The notes: generated by a model not told the origin, from the letters alone. A DNA stretch of 64,000 nt from Marchantia polymorpha subsp. ruderalis (GCA_037833965.1 AP031355.1:11123501-11187500); one strand, 5' to 3'. Counted from the stretch's first letter, positions 47,151-60,434 are shown. Program-made: numbers and translations.

Positions 47151-49647
47151 TTTAAGCCCGGCAGGTACACGTGTGCGTGCAGTACTGTACAGTAGCAGGA
47201 AGAACTGGGTCAAAGGATCGGGCCCTAAAAGCGTGCAAGTTTGGTGCTAGAGTCATACTCTATAATGGAGCGAGGGCCACACCTCCAATTTAAGAAGTGT
47301 CTGCGACGTTGTCAACCTTTGTCCTCTTGTTGTTGCGAGTTCGACAACCTCTGTTGTTGGAAGAAAGATTAAGCCTAAAAAGGGTAAAAATAAAATAAAA
47401 TCATTGGCGAGCTGGCCGAACCACTAACAGCACAGATCCGTTGAGGTCACGATAAAAATAGGGATTTGATCGTTAAGACGGACGGACGGATAGAGGGACG
47501 GAGGGAGGGAGGGTCGGTCAGCAGAGCTCGGTGCTGCCCAGATGTGCCCTCGGGTGCCTACCCCAGCGAGTATCACGGAGGGGAGCAGGCAGGGGAGTGG
47601 AGCGGAGTGGAGTCCGCTTCAGCTTTTCGAGAGTTGACCGGAACAGATCTCCAGCGCAGATATTTTGCTTCTAGAGGAACACCCCCACCCGGAACACGCA
47701 CGAGAGTTGGAGCAGCCCCGAAACGGAACAGGCAGCTGCAAGACTCGGACGGGCGGAAGCTTCCGGAGCAAGTTCTGGCTCTCGCGCGGCTTTCGCTTTC
47801 CATCCTTCATCCTCGCGACGCTCGATCCGCGCTCTGGTTCCACGTATGCGAACATCTAGAAGCAACAATCAGCATCGCCTGTCCACGCAGGCAGCGAATT
47901 TGTCGCCGCCTCTGCCGTCCAGCTCAGCCAGCCCCGCGCCTGCCTGCCTGCCTGCCTGCCCTTCGGCGGTCTGCCTTCGCTCGTCCTCCCCGCTCCGGGT
48001 CCCGCTGCCCAGCCCGGTACCTCCACTCCGAGCAGCCTCCTACCCGACCCGTCCCGCCCCGCCCCGTCCTCTCCACCCGAAAGTCCAACCTTCCGTACCG
48101 GCGATTTCGAATATAGCCGACCAGAGTCCGGTTCGCATGATTAGAAAAACCGAGCGTATCATTCCGCCGGCGACCTCGACCTCGTTCCCGAGTCCTGACT
48201 CGGGACAACATCCCCTTCTGTCAGGGTCGCGACGCCAAGGACTCGCCCCACGCTCACGGACCTGTCCCTGATCGGTCCAGCCAGGCTAGGCAATAGGCGA
48301 CTCGGGACTCGGGGCTCGGGACTTGGGGACTTTGGGACTGGGATCGTCGCGGGGGCGAGGGCCTAAGATCCGGAAAAAGGGACGAGAGGGGCGATCATGA
48401 TGAGACGATGATGCGTGCGTCGTCTGGGCCTCACGATAGAGCGCAGGCTAGGGCAGTGAGAGAGAGGGAGGGACTTGCGGGGCCGGGTGCTCCCGGCGGG
48501 CGACCGACCCAGAGGAGCGGAGTCGTGGCCACGAGGCGCGCTGGGCTTCTTTCTTTCTTGCGTCATCGTCGTCGTGGAAGAGGTTGAAAGCGCCGGGAGC
48601 GTAGAGCCGGAGAGGAGAGCACGTTTTGATTTGGGCGCGTCGCGCTCGTTGTCGTCGGCGGGTGGCACTCTTCGGGTAAGAAGGAGCGAGAATTGGCTCG
48701 GGGTCGGGGTCGGGCGAGGGCGCGGGCGCGGGCGCGGGGCCCATTTTCGCAAGGCTCTTGCCTTTCTCTGTAGCTGCTTGAGGAGTCTTGAGGAGTCTGT
48801 AGATGATGGCTGTGGTTGTGGTGCCGCTGGTGGTGGTGGTGGTGGCGGAGGTTCGCGAAGCGAGTTCCTTGACAGTTGGTTGTTCCTCGTGCAGATCGAT
48901 TGCGAGGTCGGAAGATGCGCCTCTGGATTCCGCTTCTTGTGTGTGAATTTCTCGACTTTGTTCGTCTGTTGACTTCTCGGAAGCTTTAATTGTGGGAGCT
49001 GCTGCACGCCCGCTCAGCTCTTTCGCTCGCCGTCCCGCCCCTCGGGAGTTTTTGCTTCGGTAGTGGTGCTGGGATACGTGTTTCTCTTCTTTGGGAGGAA
49101 TTCCAGAGTTGTGGATGCGAAGAAAGGTAGATGTGCGAGCTGAGGCTGCGTAGAAATCGTTTCGGGACTCGTGCCCGGGGCTCATTCGGCCTCCCGAGAG
49201 GGCCTTCTTTAGAGGTGAATTGTGGGACTACAGGTGTTAGTAGCAGCAGGAGCGGACGCGAAGCAGGCCGACCTAGTTGCGGTCTGAGCCTCGTCTCTTG
49301 TTTCTGGATTTCTGGGCTTGTCGTGGCCCAGGGGTTCGGCGATGATCAGTAGAATTTGTAGCTAGGATATAGAATAGGATTTTGGGGTTATGTTACTGAG
49401 GCGAAAGCATAATCATGGTGGACGGCCGCAAGGCTTGTTGTTGGTCGAAGCGGGATAACGTATCAGCTCCTTGTACCCTACAGTCATCTCCTACTGTCAA
49501 GAAGGAGGCCACTCCGGATTGTAGTAGAGGATAGAAATTTTGTGGCAGAATTGGTCCTCGAGTTGTGTATAAGGAAGTTAGTGAACTATTGAACATAATA
49601 ATAGATTAGAACACATTCTCAGTTGAAACTTATCGTCCAAGTGGTGT
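47151..49647 (+). other. GC-rich promoter and leader region of the flippase gene
   Basis: Composition switches abruptly from AT-rich to GC-rich at about 47.4 kb. Long frames exist on both strands (for example 47466-48116 plus, 48363-49185 minus), but they are Pro/Arg/Ser/Gly low-complexity products of high GC, including a TGCC run at about 47939-47960. I read the block as promoter and 5' UTR, perhaps with a leader intron, of the P4-ATPase gene. Confidence 0.5.
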
Positions 49648-52600
49648 ATGATGATGCGCTCGTTCAAAGAACGAGCGGTTAAGTTCTTTGGTCGTGGAAA
49701 AGCTGTGAGTGATGATGGATCAACTACAGGAAACGATCGCACAATCCACTGCAACCACCGTGCCGCCAATGCTGTTTACAGGTGTGGCTATGTCCTCCGC
49801 GTGATTTAGTGTCTATCTCATGTTTTGCATCTGCACCCTCCATGTATGTGTTTCCTCATTAGCTCCCGGTGAAGAGAGATCATTCTGCATCTAGCCCAAG
49901 CGCAGCGGCATGTCCAAGCGTCAGTGTTGTTCGCGGGCTGATGGATTTGACTTTTTCAACCCGTTTAGCTCTCAAAAAGCGTGGTGTATCAGTAGTTCTG
50001 CACCTTGGGAGATCCCGAAGCTCTCGGATTGGGCTTTGTTCGTCTTCGTTTCTAACAAATGTCACGATGATTTTGCAGATATGAGAAGAATAGGACGTCG
50101 ACGACCAAGTACACGTGGTTCAGTTTCCTCCCGTTATCTCTGTTCGTGCAGTACCGGAGAGCTGCATATTGGTACTTCACAGCAATGGCAGCTCTGTCTC
50201 TGACACCGTTTAGTCCGTATGGCGCTGTCAGTGTTGTCCTACCTCTCATATTCGTTCTCGCGCTCGGAATTGGTCGTGAGTTTTGGGAGGACCTGCGTCG
50301 TTCGCGGGGTGATAAAATAGTCAACACTAGGCCAGCGCAGGTTTATCTAGATGGGGGGAAGAAAGAACAGGTGCGGTGGAGGGATTTGCAAGTGGGTGAT
50401 GTGGTCTCTGTCAGTGACGGAGACTACTTCCCTGCGGATTTGCTTCTGCTTTCTTCAAGTGGACCTGACGGCATATGCTATGTGGAAACGAAGAATCTTG
50501 ACGGCGAAACTAACTTGAAGGTGAGGTGCTGCTTGCAAAGTTACTTGTGGCATGAAGGTTTGACTTGTTTGCATTCACGACGAGTTTTGTCGTCCGTCAA
50601 CCGAGAGTGCAGCATTTGGAAGCCAATGGTTGTGTGTCACCAGTTCTGCGTTGTCGTCCTGTTAATGTGACATGTTGTCCGAAGAAAGGATACTTGAACG
50701 GATATTTGGCACAAAATTTGTAGACGTAGCTGTGGAATATAAAACTCTGTGATATGTACATTGGGGTGGTTTTAACTGTCGTGCAATGATAGGCAGGTAC
50801 GACAAGCTCTGGAAAGTACCTGGAACCTGAATGAGGAGGATGCCTTGAAGGGTTTTCGAGCAGATGTGAAATGCGAAGGTCCAAATGCATCACTCTATAC
50901 ATTCACTGGCCGCATGGAGTTCCAAGATGGGCGGAATTTCCCCTTGGGGCCCTCCCAACTGCTTCTTCGAGATTCCAGCTTACAGAACACTGGGCTGATA
51001 TGGGGAGTCGTCATCTACACTGGACATGACACCAAAGTCATGCAAAATGCAACCGCACCTCCATCCAAGCGTAGTCGCATTGATCGTACTCTGGATCAGA
51101 TCATATATGCAATGTTTGCAACCCTTTTTGTCATGAGCTTCGTTACTGGACTCGTTCTTGGCTATCGAACTCGTCACGATGGACCTGACATGTGGTACCT
51201 AGAACCTGCTGCAAGCAATCCCTACTACAATCCTAGCCGAGCCGTGGTTGCGGGCATTGTCTCTGCCGTAACTGGCTTAGTTCTCTACGGATATCTCATC
51301 CCCATTGCTCTGTATGTGTCTTTGGAGATCGTTCGAGTGCTCCAAGCTCTTTTCATGATGCAAGATCTGAACATGTATGATGCAAGCACTGATAAGACAG
51401 CCAAAGTTAAGTCAGCTGGCTTGAATGAGGAGCTCGGACAGGTGGACACCATCCTCTCTGACAAGACAGGAACTTTGACTTGCAACCAAATGGACTTCTT
51501 TCGATGTTCTATTGCTTCTGTGTCTTACGGGAAGGGAACGACAGAAGTCGAGAGGGCCGCCAAACATCTAGGCGTGGCTCTGGCTGCTCAAGTTGTCTCT
51601 GACGAAGATGCAGAAGGGGCGGCGGGAGACGATGAAGTCGTCAGTAACCCGTACCAAGAGAAAGGCTTCAACTTCTATGATTCCCGTCTGTTGGGAGGCA
51701 ACTGGACTGCAGAACCGAATATGGAGACAGTGCGGTTATTCTTTCAAGTTCTCGCCCTCTGCCACACTGCCATTCCAGAGGGCAAAGTTGAAGATATTCA
51801 GTCCATGCAGTACCGAGCTGAATCGCCAGATGAAGCAGCCCTTGTGGTCGCAGCCAAAAAGTTTGGTTTCTGCTTCTACAAACGGACTCCTTCATCTGTA
51901 CAAGTTCGAGAAGATGTTGGAAATGGGGATTATGTCGATCGCAGTTATGAACTTCTTAATGTTTTGGAATTCAGCAGTGCTAGGAAACGAATGTCAGTCA
52001 TTCTCCGCTTTCCAGATGGACGTTTGATGCTCTTATCAAAAGGGGCAGATTCTGTAATGCTTAGCCGGTTGGACTCTGGTAAGAGGGAGTTTGTGAATAA
52101 AACTGTGGAACATTTGAACCAATTTGGAGAGGTCGGGCTGAGGACTCTTGTTCTTGCATACCGTGAGTTAGACGAAGCAGAATATCAAGCATGGCAGTTG
52201 AAGTACGCAGAAGCTCGGAGCATACTTGGGCGGGAGAGAGAGGTGCAGATTGAGGAAATTGCAGATCAGATTGAAAGGAAGCTAGTAGTAATTGGTGGTA
52301 CAGGAGTTGAAGACAAATTACAAGATGGAGTTCCGGAGGCTATAGATCGTCTCGCCCAAGCCGGTATCAATATATGGGTTTTGACTGGAGACAAAGTGGA
52401 GACGGCCATCAATATTGGTTACGCCTGCAGGTGATTGGCTTTGTCCGTGACGTCGATGCATTTTCCATCTGCCTGTTAGAGAGACATCGACTAACTGCTT
52501 AGGAGCCTGTGATAGCGTTCCATGCTTTTGTACTTGATTGGTCGAACTGCTTTATGAATTACAGGTTTAATATTGTTAAATGCCCGAGAAAGTTTTTAAG

Positions 52601-54885
52601 AAAATGCGTTGGCCACATTCTGAGAGAAATGCTTTTGGCCAAGGTCTAAGCCCATTGCTTCTGTACCTTTCCGTTTTTCGTTTGCTATTATGCAGTCTTT
52701 TGCGCAAAGGTATGCAAAAGATAATCATTAGCTTGGAAGGATCGGAAGCCCAGGCCGTGGAAGAGAGGGCAGAGAAGGAATCTCTTTCTCGCGAGCAGGT
52801 GAATAAGGTGAGAAAAAACTTCGTAATTAATGAGGTTGGTCCAAAATCATAGTCTGCTTACCTAGCGTTTCCATTCTAGTATCACGTTGTAACGGTCGAT
52901 TTGATATTTAAGAATTCCCTTTATGAAGGACTTTCTTTTGGAACTTTTTATATGGAAGAGAGTTATGTATCTTATAGACTGTTGTGATGTCTTCTTGTTG
53001 ATTTCAGGAGTTGACCAATATTGTTGCTCGACAACTGTCGGAAGGGTTTGACGAAATGTCGAGTGTGAAGGACGCACATTATGGATCAGAACGGCGATAT
53101 ACTTCTAAAGATGGACGCAGTCGCAGTAACGCTCATTCTCGCGAGTCTTCTCAAAGCCTCTCTCAGAGGTTTCTCACGGGTTTAAGTCGTAGCTTGAGCC
53201 TACACAGTGGTAGTAGTCGAAGACGTAGTATGGGTGAACAAGAACTGCAAGAGTACAAAACCAGTGGTCTTGGTCGTAAGCCGGAGAATGGTGACGTCTT
53301 TCTACTGCCAGAAGAGATTGCACTTCACAAAGATGCAAATGGAGATCACTCGGGGCCACCCTTAGAAAGCTCTGACGAGGATATTGTTTACGCCCTTGTC
53401 ATCGATGGGCATTCCCTTGCTCTTGTTCTAGTAGATGAGAAGCTTCAAGAGCAGTTCATCCAGGTCTGCAAGCAATGCGCGTCAGTGTTATGCTGTAGAG
53501 TTTCACCACGACAAAAGGCACAGGTGACGAAGTTAGTGAGGAAGGGCATGGGTGAGAACAGGTTGTGTCTCGCCATAGGGGATGGTGCTAACGATGTCGG
53601 CATGATTCAAGCTGCAAATGTGGGCATCGGAATTACTGGCGTGGAGGGTGCACAGGTAAGTTCCAATGTTCCTGAGTGAAATGATTCTCAAGTTCATCTC
53701 TGGTTTTACCGTTTACTTTTGAGTGGTCTTGAACTCTTCATTTACTAAAACACGGTATGCATGAGCTCTTTCCACGAGCTCTTTCCATGTGAAGTAGCTG
53801 TAGTATTTACCATCTCCTATTTGATTTATGCAGGCTGCAATGGCTGCGGACTATGCTATAGGACAGTTCCGTTTCTTGGAAACGCTGCTTTTGGTACATG
53901 GTCATTGGTGCTATCGACGGATATCTCTGATGGTATATTTTTCCCCTCTTTTTGAAATTCAGTGATTGCTTAAGGAGTGAAGCTTTACAGCAAAGAGATC
54001 ATGCTATATCCGTTACTCATTTCTACTTTTTCTACTCAAACATAACATCATTGATGGGTGTCAATAGGACGACCACTTATTTGATTTTGTGCCTGTCGAG
54101 TTCGTTTCTGACGTGTTTCTAAGGATTACACACACCACGTCATTCGTTGGTTGCAGATACTTTACTTCTTCTACAAAGTAAGCATCATGGGTTGGATTGC
54201 TTTCTACTGCAATATCTTTGCTTTTTTCTCCGGCCAACCTCTCTACAACGACTGGTATGCTTCATTCTACAACACTGTCTTCACATCCTTGCCAATCTGT
54301 GTGGTGGGCACGATCGATCAAGATGTCTCGGCGGAGGATTGTTTGGCGCATCCTGCTCTTTACAGAGCAGGGCACAGGAGGGAATTATTCAACAGAAAGC
54401 TGATTACCTCGTGGCTTTTGAACTCAGTTTACGCATCTCTAGTCATATTTTTCTTTCCTCTCGGCCTATTTTGGCTGGCGCCCTTCAGATCTGGCGGTGA
54501 GGTTGCGTCTATGCAAGAGTTTGGAGCTGCTCTGTTCACTTGTTTAATCCTTGTACCTAATATCCAGTTAACCACTGCTATCCAGTACTTCACCTGGATG
54601 CATCATTTGGCTATTTGGGGTAGTATAGCTCTCTGGTACCTGTTCCTTCTAATTTATGGTGCTTTGCCACCTGCTTACGCGACATTAGCCTACAAAGAAT
54701 TAATTGAAGCTCTCGGCCCGTCACCGACCTACTGGCTCCTCCAGTTGCTTGTCGTTGTAGCAGCCATGTTACCTGATTTCGTTTACCGTTGTTACAAGGT
54801 AATAGCCCGACCTTCTGATTATCAGATAGTCTTAGAAATAAAATCAAGGCCAAAGTTAGATGCTATTAGCTTCAACAATAAGTAG
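49648..54885 (+). CDS. P4-type ATPase, phospholipid flippase (plant ALA4-12 type)
   Basis: Moves phospholipids from the outer to the inner leaflet of cell membranes using ATP, normally with an ALIS/Cdc50 beta subunit. Seven exons in frame: 49648-49781, 50079-50520, 50797-52430, 52696-52807, 53008-53655, 53834-53932 and 54157-54885, giving 1265 aa, near the family norm. Visible in order: RTIHCN near the N-terminus, P4-type DGET (186-189), the phosphorylated Asp in DKTGTLT (414-420) followed by CNQMDFF, as in ALA4-12, KGAD for nucleotide binding (607-610), TGDK (722-725), GDGAND (965-970), then a C-terminal membrane domain with [15 protein letters not shown] and FEQDV-like DQDVS. Exon 5 adds a Ser/Arg-rich insert of about 100 residues before the GDGAND region, longer than I expect. 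Three adjacent ATGs (49648, 49651, 49654) could serve as start. Confidence 0.94.
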
Positions 54886-56880
54886 GATGTAGGAAAGAGT
54901 TTTTCACAAATTATACCTTAGAGGTGGAATTTGTGGAAACTGTGGCACCGCAGATATTGGGCAATTCTTTTTTCAGGTGTTTTTTCCGAATAAATCTCAA
55001 GTGCATAATTGCATTACGCATCGATTCGCTTCATAGCATGCATATATTTTGTTACGACGTACTCATCATGCTGGACACTTGTTTTGAATCGAGTATAAAG
55101 TCCCGACTTTCCTCGCGAGTGGCCGGACTTTCACAGACTTTTTCTTGCAAGGTAGAGAACATAATGAGCTTGACAGTTATGAGAGGAAGGTGATTTTATG
55201 CTTCTTGTCGGTGTTGGCTCTTGTACCTTCCTGTGAATTGTTCGATCTGTGCAGTGAGCATTGTAACGGTGAACTGCTGCCGTACCCTCGTGTTGCAAAG
55301 AGTCGGGTTCGATGCAAGATTGCAGGTGATAAGTTATCACAGAAGGGTAAAATAAGAAAGCTTCCACTGGATGGGGATGAGAAGTTCAAGTTCCATGTGG
55401 AGGATGAAGTGGAATCTCTTTTGCCGATAACCTCTTGGAAGTATGTCTTGAGATGTGGAGACTGGTGTATTTTGTGGTTGCATAAAAGTGCAGTTCTGCA
55501 GGACATCCATAGTTAAGTAGTACACGTGTCGGATGTGAGAGAGTCGTCATGCAAGGTCGCACGCACGATGATTGTCAATGATTCACGATAATGATGACCC
55601 AGAAGATCCTGTTGACTTCAATTGGCCAATTTGACCTAAGAGGGCCTCAAGATTCAACTTCTTGTGCATTCACACACCGGTCACCTCTCATTCCACATTC
55701 TCCGGACTTATCACGTTGTTTGACAACATTCTGCTCGAGGACCCTTGGCATCGTGCGTTCGTCCTACTGTCAGCCTGTCTTGATCCCCACAAACGCGGAA
55801 AACTTCGAATATGAATCAAAATGAAATTATATTTCGCAAAGCTCGACGGTCTCGACGCTTATGAACAGATTTATCTTCCTGAAGTTGTACATAACTGTAG
55901 GTTGTGTTCCCTCAAGAGCTTGGCAGGATATTACGCAACCTTTAAGATACCATTGTCGGAATTGAAATATTACACAAGAGTTGCTCGTTCCCTGCTCCAC
56001 AATGACAGCCGCAAAGGCCAATGCACTTCCATCAGTACTTCCATCGCTTCCTCCCTTGGTTACGTGATTACCATTTGACCTACCAGTGATACAAACTGAA
56101 AACCCACGAGTTTAAAATAACCTGAAGTATGAATGGATATGGTTAAAGTTGAGAAAACGTGTCAGTACTTGGCACCTGAGCCGAGAAGAAGATGGACTGC
56201 CACCACCATATCTGAGACCACGCGTTGCTTCGTCAAACAATTTTCTTTGTGAAAAGAAGTTGTTAAACTGCTCATTGAAAGCACAGGTAGAGTAGAGTAC
56301 TCACCACTTTTGAACTAGATTTCATTAAAAAGTTAACAAAGAAAAATGAAAGTTCGTTAATTTCAAAGGAGTGATTTTCGCTCCCAATCATTCCCGTGCC
56401 TCCAGTACCCGTAATCTGTGCCCCTCTCATCTCTTGTCTGCTCCTTTGACGATGGTTGCTGACCGTGGATTTACCTTCCATGCATCTACACCCCACTTTC
56501 ATGAGATGCCACAGGGAACACATTTATCTGCGTGTTTGTATAGTACATCTCTCTGATGGCATAGCTCATACTTGTCTCAGACGACTCCTGTCTTCTCCGT
56601 CTTCTTCCGGTGCCGGATGACACGATCCGAGGGACGGGGAAGTGGACCCGTTGATCGTTGATGGGGGGTGTTTACCGTCTGTGATGTTCTGTTGTGCACT
56701 TCCGGTTGCTCCTCCGTCCCTTCGTCATACCGGTGGACAAAACTACGGACCGGTTTCAAGGACATGCCTGTCAGCCGGGAGGTCAAAGCACCAGCCCCGA
56801 CGGATCGCTCTCTATACCGGTAGATATCTCTTCTGTCCACTGGATCGGCAGCCCTTCCTCTCAGCCCGTCCCGTGGCCAT
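54886..56880. other. Spacer between flippase and GAR1 genes
   Basis: The flippase 3' UTR comes first, then spacer. Short frames (for example 55145-55516 plus) have no recognisable family. No gene is called. Confidence 0.5.
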
Positions 56881-56889
56881 AAACCCTAA
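56881..56889 (+). promoter_or_regulatory. Telo-box in the GAR1 promoter
   Basis: AAACCCTAA lies 247 bases before the GAR1 ATG. Telo-boxes are common in plant promoters of ribosomal-protein and ribosome-biogenesis genes, which fits GAR1. I see no clear TGGGCC site II partner nearby. Confidence 0.55.
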
Positions 56890-57135
56890 ATCCCAAGCTT
56901 GCATGGCTGCACTGGCTCCTCAGTCACGACACAAATTCCTTCGAGCTTGCGGGAGCTCGACTCGCTCGTCCGAGATTTTTCACCACGAGATTTCGTGTCG
57001 GAGTGGAGGTGGTGGTGAAGGTGAAGGTCCGGACAGGTCGAAGCGAAATCGAAATTGCGCAGGACTCCACTGCAGCGCTCGGTGCCGGGGGAGGAATTGA
57101 ATTGTGCCGCGGGGGAGTGAGGAGGCTTAGAAGCG

Positions 57136-58420
57136 ATGAGGGCGCCCTTTAGGGGCGGAGGTGCCAGGGGAGGGGGTGGTGGGTTCCGGGGAGGCGGGGG
57201 CGGACGAGGTGGTGGAGGCAGAGGAGGCTTTGGAGGCCGAGGCGGTGGCGGGTACCGTGATGAAGGCCCTCCCGAGGAAGTCATCGGTGCGTGTTGTTGT
57301 AGTTGCAGTCCTCGAAACAGCCTTAGCTATTTTGACTTGAGGGTTTTGGGTTTGTGCTTTTGCGGTTGATCTGGGGAGGATGGATGGAGGGTGCGTTTGT
57401 TGATTCGGGGTTCACAATGTGCAGAGGTAGCTGTATTCTCTCATGCCTGCGAGGGAGAGGCCGTGACGAAGCTGACGCACGAGAAAATCCCGTACTTCAA
57501 CGCTCCCATCTTTCTTGAGAATAAAACTCAAATTGGGAAAGTTGAGGAGATTTTCGGTCCCATCAATGAAGCCGTGAGTCGAGTGCTCTTCGGTCCTTGG
57601 CGCTAATTACAGGTTCTGAAGCATTCATTTTCTACAAGTCTGAATGTCGCGGCGATTCTAATTTTCCTACCCATCGTTCGTGGCAGTACTTCTCAGTGAA
57701 AATGCAGGAGGGCATTATTGCCACGTCTTACAAGGCCGGAGATAAGTTCTACATTGACCCGAACAAATTGCTGCCTCTGCAGCGATTTCTTCCTCAACCC
57801 AAGTACGTGTGGGAACGAGCTCAATCTTCACGTTGTATCCCGTAATTGTCTTTTCTGTCCTTCAATGAATAAGTCCACGAGAAGAAACTTGCTGCCGTCT
57901 TCCGTTGAATGAAAATGAACAAGCTCGCTGACAACTTTAGGTTGGCAAATGCAGGGGCGCCCCTGGTGCTGGCGGCAGAGGAGGAGGCCGCGGTGGGCGC
58001 GGTGCTGGAGGTATGCACTTCAGTTGTGACCTACACGCTTGTGAATCACATTTAGTTACATACCTACGTCAATTTGTCTTTAAATTTCTTTACAAGTTAT
58101 GAGAAACAGATCGTGGCAAACGACCTGTTTATACTCAGGGGAGCTGGATGACTGCTTGTTCACTCAATGGGGTGGCCTCAAACACTTAGCTCTGTAGAGG
58201 ACTTTTTTTTTGGTTGAGCTGTGAACCTCCTCTGGCTTGCATAATGTCTCACTCCTCGTGGCGAACACCTGCAGGATTTCGAGGTGGTAGAGGAGGAGGA
58301 GGTAGATTTGCAGGAGGCGGCAGAGGCGGTTCTGGAGGAAGGTTTGGGGGCGGCAGAGGCCCTCCTCGGGGTGGCTTCCGCGGAGGAGGCGGTGGTGGTA
58401 GGGGTCGAGGAAGATACTAA
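57136..58420 (+). CDS. GAR1: GAR1, H/ACA ribonucleoprotein subunit 1
   Basis: Core protein of H/ACA snoRNPs, which direct pseudouridylation of rRNA and snRNA in the nucleolus and Cajal bodies. Five exons in frame: 57136-57286, 57425-57573, 57687-57802, 57955-58010 and 58275-58420, 205 aa. Residues 1-50 form an RGG-rich arm. The conserved Gar1 core (about 51-139) contains [23 protein letters not shown], split here as [12 protein letters not shown] and [10 protein letters not shown], then YFSVKM, FYIDP and [14 protein letters not shown] second RGG-rich arm ends in GRGRGRY. This two-arm layout is diagnostic. Exon 4 is only 56 bp and encodes RGG repeats. The plus-one frame across exon 5 is also open but is an artefact of the GGN codons. 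The telo-box upstream fits nucleolar gene regulation. Confidence 0.95.
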
Positions 58421-59916
58421 TTTTGCGAAGTATGGACCTCCGATGTCCTCTTTTGTCTCAACGAGGGGATCCGACCCTTCCACGGCTCCACCTGTGTTCT
58501 ACAGTGCAAGTATCGATTCGAAAATTCCTCCTTGCTTGTTGGTAACTCTTCAGCTGAGCAACGAAATGCTGATCGAGGCCTCGCTCCAAAAGCGGAGTGT
58601 AAGATTCTTACCGGAGGACTGCACGGGACAATGGACGCTAAATTTTGTAGGCGGATGCAATACTTGTGAAGTACACTGTTCAATAGAGTTTTCAACTGTG
58701 CATATATGATCACTTGCGTGCCTAGTACGAGTCAGTCTCTTGTATTGCTGCTGGTCACTGTCTCTTTGGGGCACCTTGTGCCGCCTGCTCGAGCGGTGTG
58801 GTCCACTTCTCATCAAACCACTCATCTTTGTTCCAGGCCTGTCTGTCTGGAACTGTCAAAATTTGATGAGCTCATTTTTGGATTCATTGCTTTGAATTAT
58901 CTCTCTCGATAACCCCTAAGGTGAAGACTAGTGTGCAAAGATTTCAGAGACTTGACAGAGTGCAAGTCGGATTGGGCGTCATGTAGATGCGCTTCTATCC
59001 CCACAATTCCAGAATCCGCCATAGTTCTGACTTATGAAGGGACTGACGGAGAACTCCCCAAAGCTCCCGTAGCTCGGACAGTCCCGCGCGGGAATTCCGA
59101 CCTGCTTACTGTTGTATATGATCTTGAAGAGAGTACAGCGTGCTTCAAGAGTCTGATGGCAGCAATACTCTTTCTGAGTGAAGGAGGGTACAGTACGCTT
59201 TGAGCTGTCAACAAGACGTCGAGCAGACCAAATTGCGGAGGGCAATGTCTTGTTGTGTTGAACGGCATCGTGGGCAATCATCGCCCACGATCGAATGTGA
59301 GCCATAAACTGGCTGTGCCAGCGACTTGCCCAAGTTCGTGGGCGTGCGGATCACCAGCACGATGTAGATGACGCTCGGCTCTCACCGATGTATGCGTGCT
59401 CCGAATATATCACGCCAAATTCGTGGTGACAAGAACTCATCGGACGTGTAACTTCCTGCAAACTTTTTACGTCCAGCAGAAATCATTGTCTTGAGCATGG
59501 GCCTAACTGGTTCTGGTAGAACCTGACTTCACCATCTGCCGCACCCCTGACGCAACCTCTTACTTTTTAAACACAGTGGAGAAATTGTGGAGGTCCTCTT
59601 TCGGCACTTGCTCAATGCAGACGAGCACACGTCTGAATGCAGGGAGGATATCCTGGAATACGCCACCATCTAGACTACTAAGGACAGTCTTACTGGTGGA
59701 ATTCATTACATTGAAACTTACACCAGCTCGAAGTGAATGTGCTCTACTGAGGAAGAAGTCTGGAGATTCTATCTGGAATAACTTGAAACAGGAACTAGCT
59801 CATACAGTTAAATGCATGTTGTGTGTAGTGAAAACTGAAAATCTCAACATGTGTACACATGTATTCTCTTGACTAGTGGACCGATCAATCTGCGCACCGT
59901 AGATTGTGGAGGCGCA
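58421..59916. other. GAR1 3' flank, no further gene seen
   Basis: Mixed composition with short frames on both strands and no recognisable domain or chain of exons. Confidence 0.5.
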
Positions 59917-59924
59917 CCAAACTG
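59917..59924. other. Target site duplication, left copy (hAT-type)
   Basis: CCAAACTG, matched exactly at 60435-60442. Eight bases is the hAT superfamily hallmark. Confidence 0.88.
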
Positions 59925-60434
59925 TAGGCTTGGCCACGGTCCGGTTGACCTGTCTGGAATATAATTGGACCGGTTAACCGGTCCAATTAACCGGTTAACC
60001 AGTATGTTAACGGGTCCAGGATTTGTACGTATTGGTTGACGGTTAAAATATCGGTCAACCGTCATTTTAAAACCGATATTTTAACCGGTCCCGATGGTTA
60101 ACCGATTAACCATCGGTCCGGACCCTACGTGGCAGATGGGGAGGGGCTTTTTAAACAAAAAATTCTCGATGGTGGAGGGAAAGAGGTGGGCCGCGACTCA
60201 AATGAGCCCACGGCTGGACTTTCAGAGTTCAGCGACTCGAGCTGAGTCAGACCAATTCGTGAAAAAAATTTCTCGCGAACTTTTTCACATTGGATCACGA
60301 ATTGGGTACCTCGCTAGTCTAATTCTGCTGCCAGAGGAAATTTTTTTCCAGACCGGTTAACCGGTCCGGAGAAACCTGGGATCGATTAACCGGTCCCGAC
60401 GGTTAACCGTCGGTCCGGACCGTGGCCAAACCTA
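59925..60434. mobile_element. Non-autonomous hAT-type MITE
   Basis: A 510-bp element bounded by an 8-bp duplication. Its ends are inverted repeats of about 20 bp (TAGGCTTGGCCACGG on the left; the right end pairs with TAGGTTTGGCCACGG), one mismatch in the first 20. Many subterminal copies of GGTTAACCGG-like sequence occur on both sides. It encodes no transposase, so it would depend on an autonomous hAT relative elsewhere. Confidence 0.9.

Noticed and set aside
47466-48116. 216-codon plus-strand ORF in the GC-rich block
   Set aside because: GC-driven open frame rich in Arg, Pro and Ser, with open frames also on the other strand. No family pattern.
48363-49185. Long minus-strand ORFs (214 and 245 codons) upstream of the flippase
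   Set aside because: Two overlapping frames are open at once, both low complexity (Pro, Ser, Arg runs), as expected from composition.
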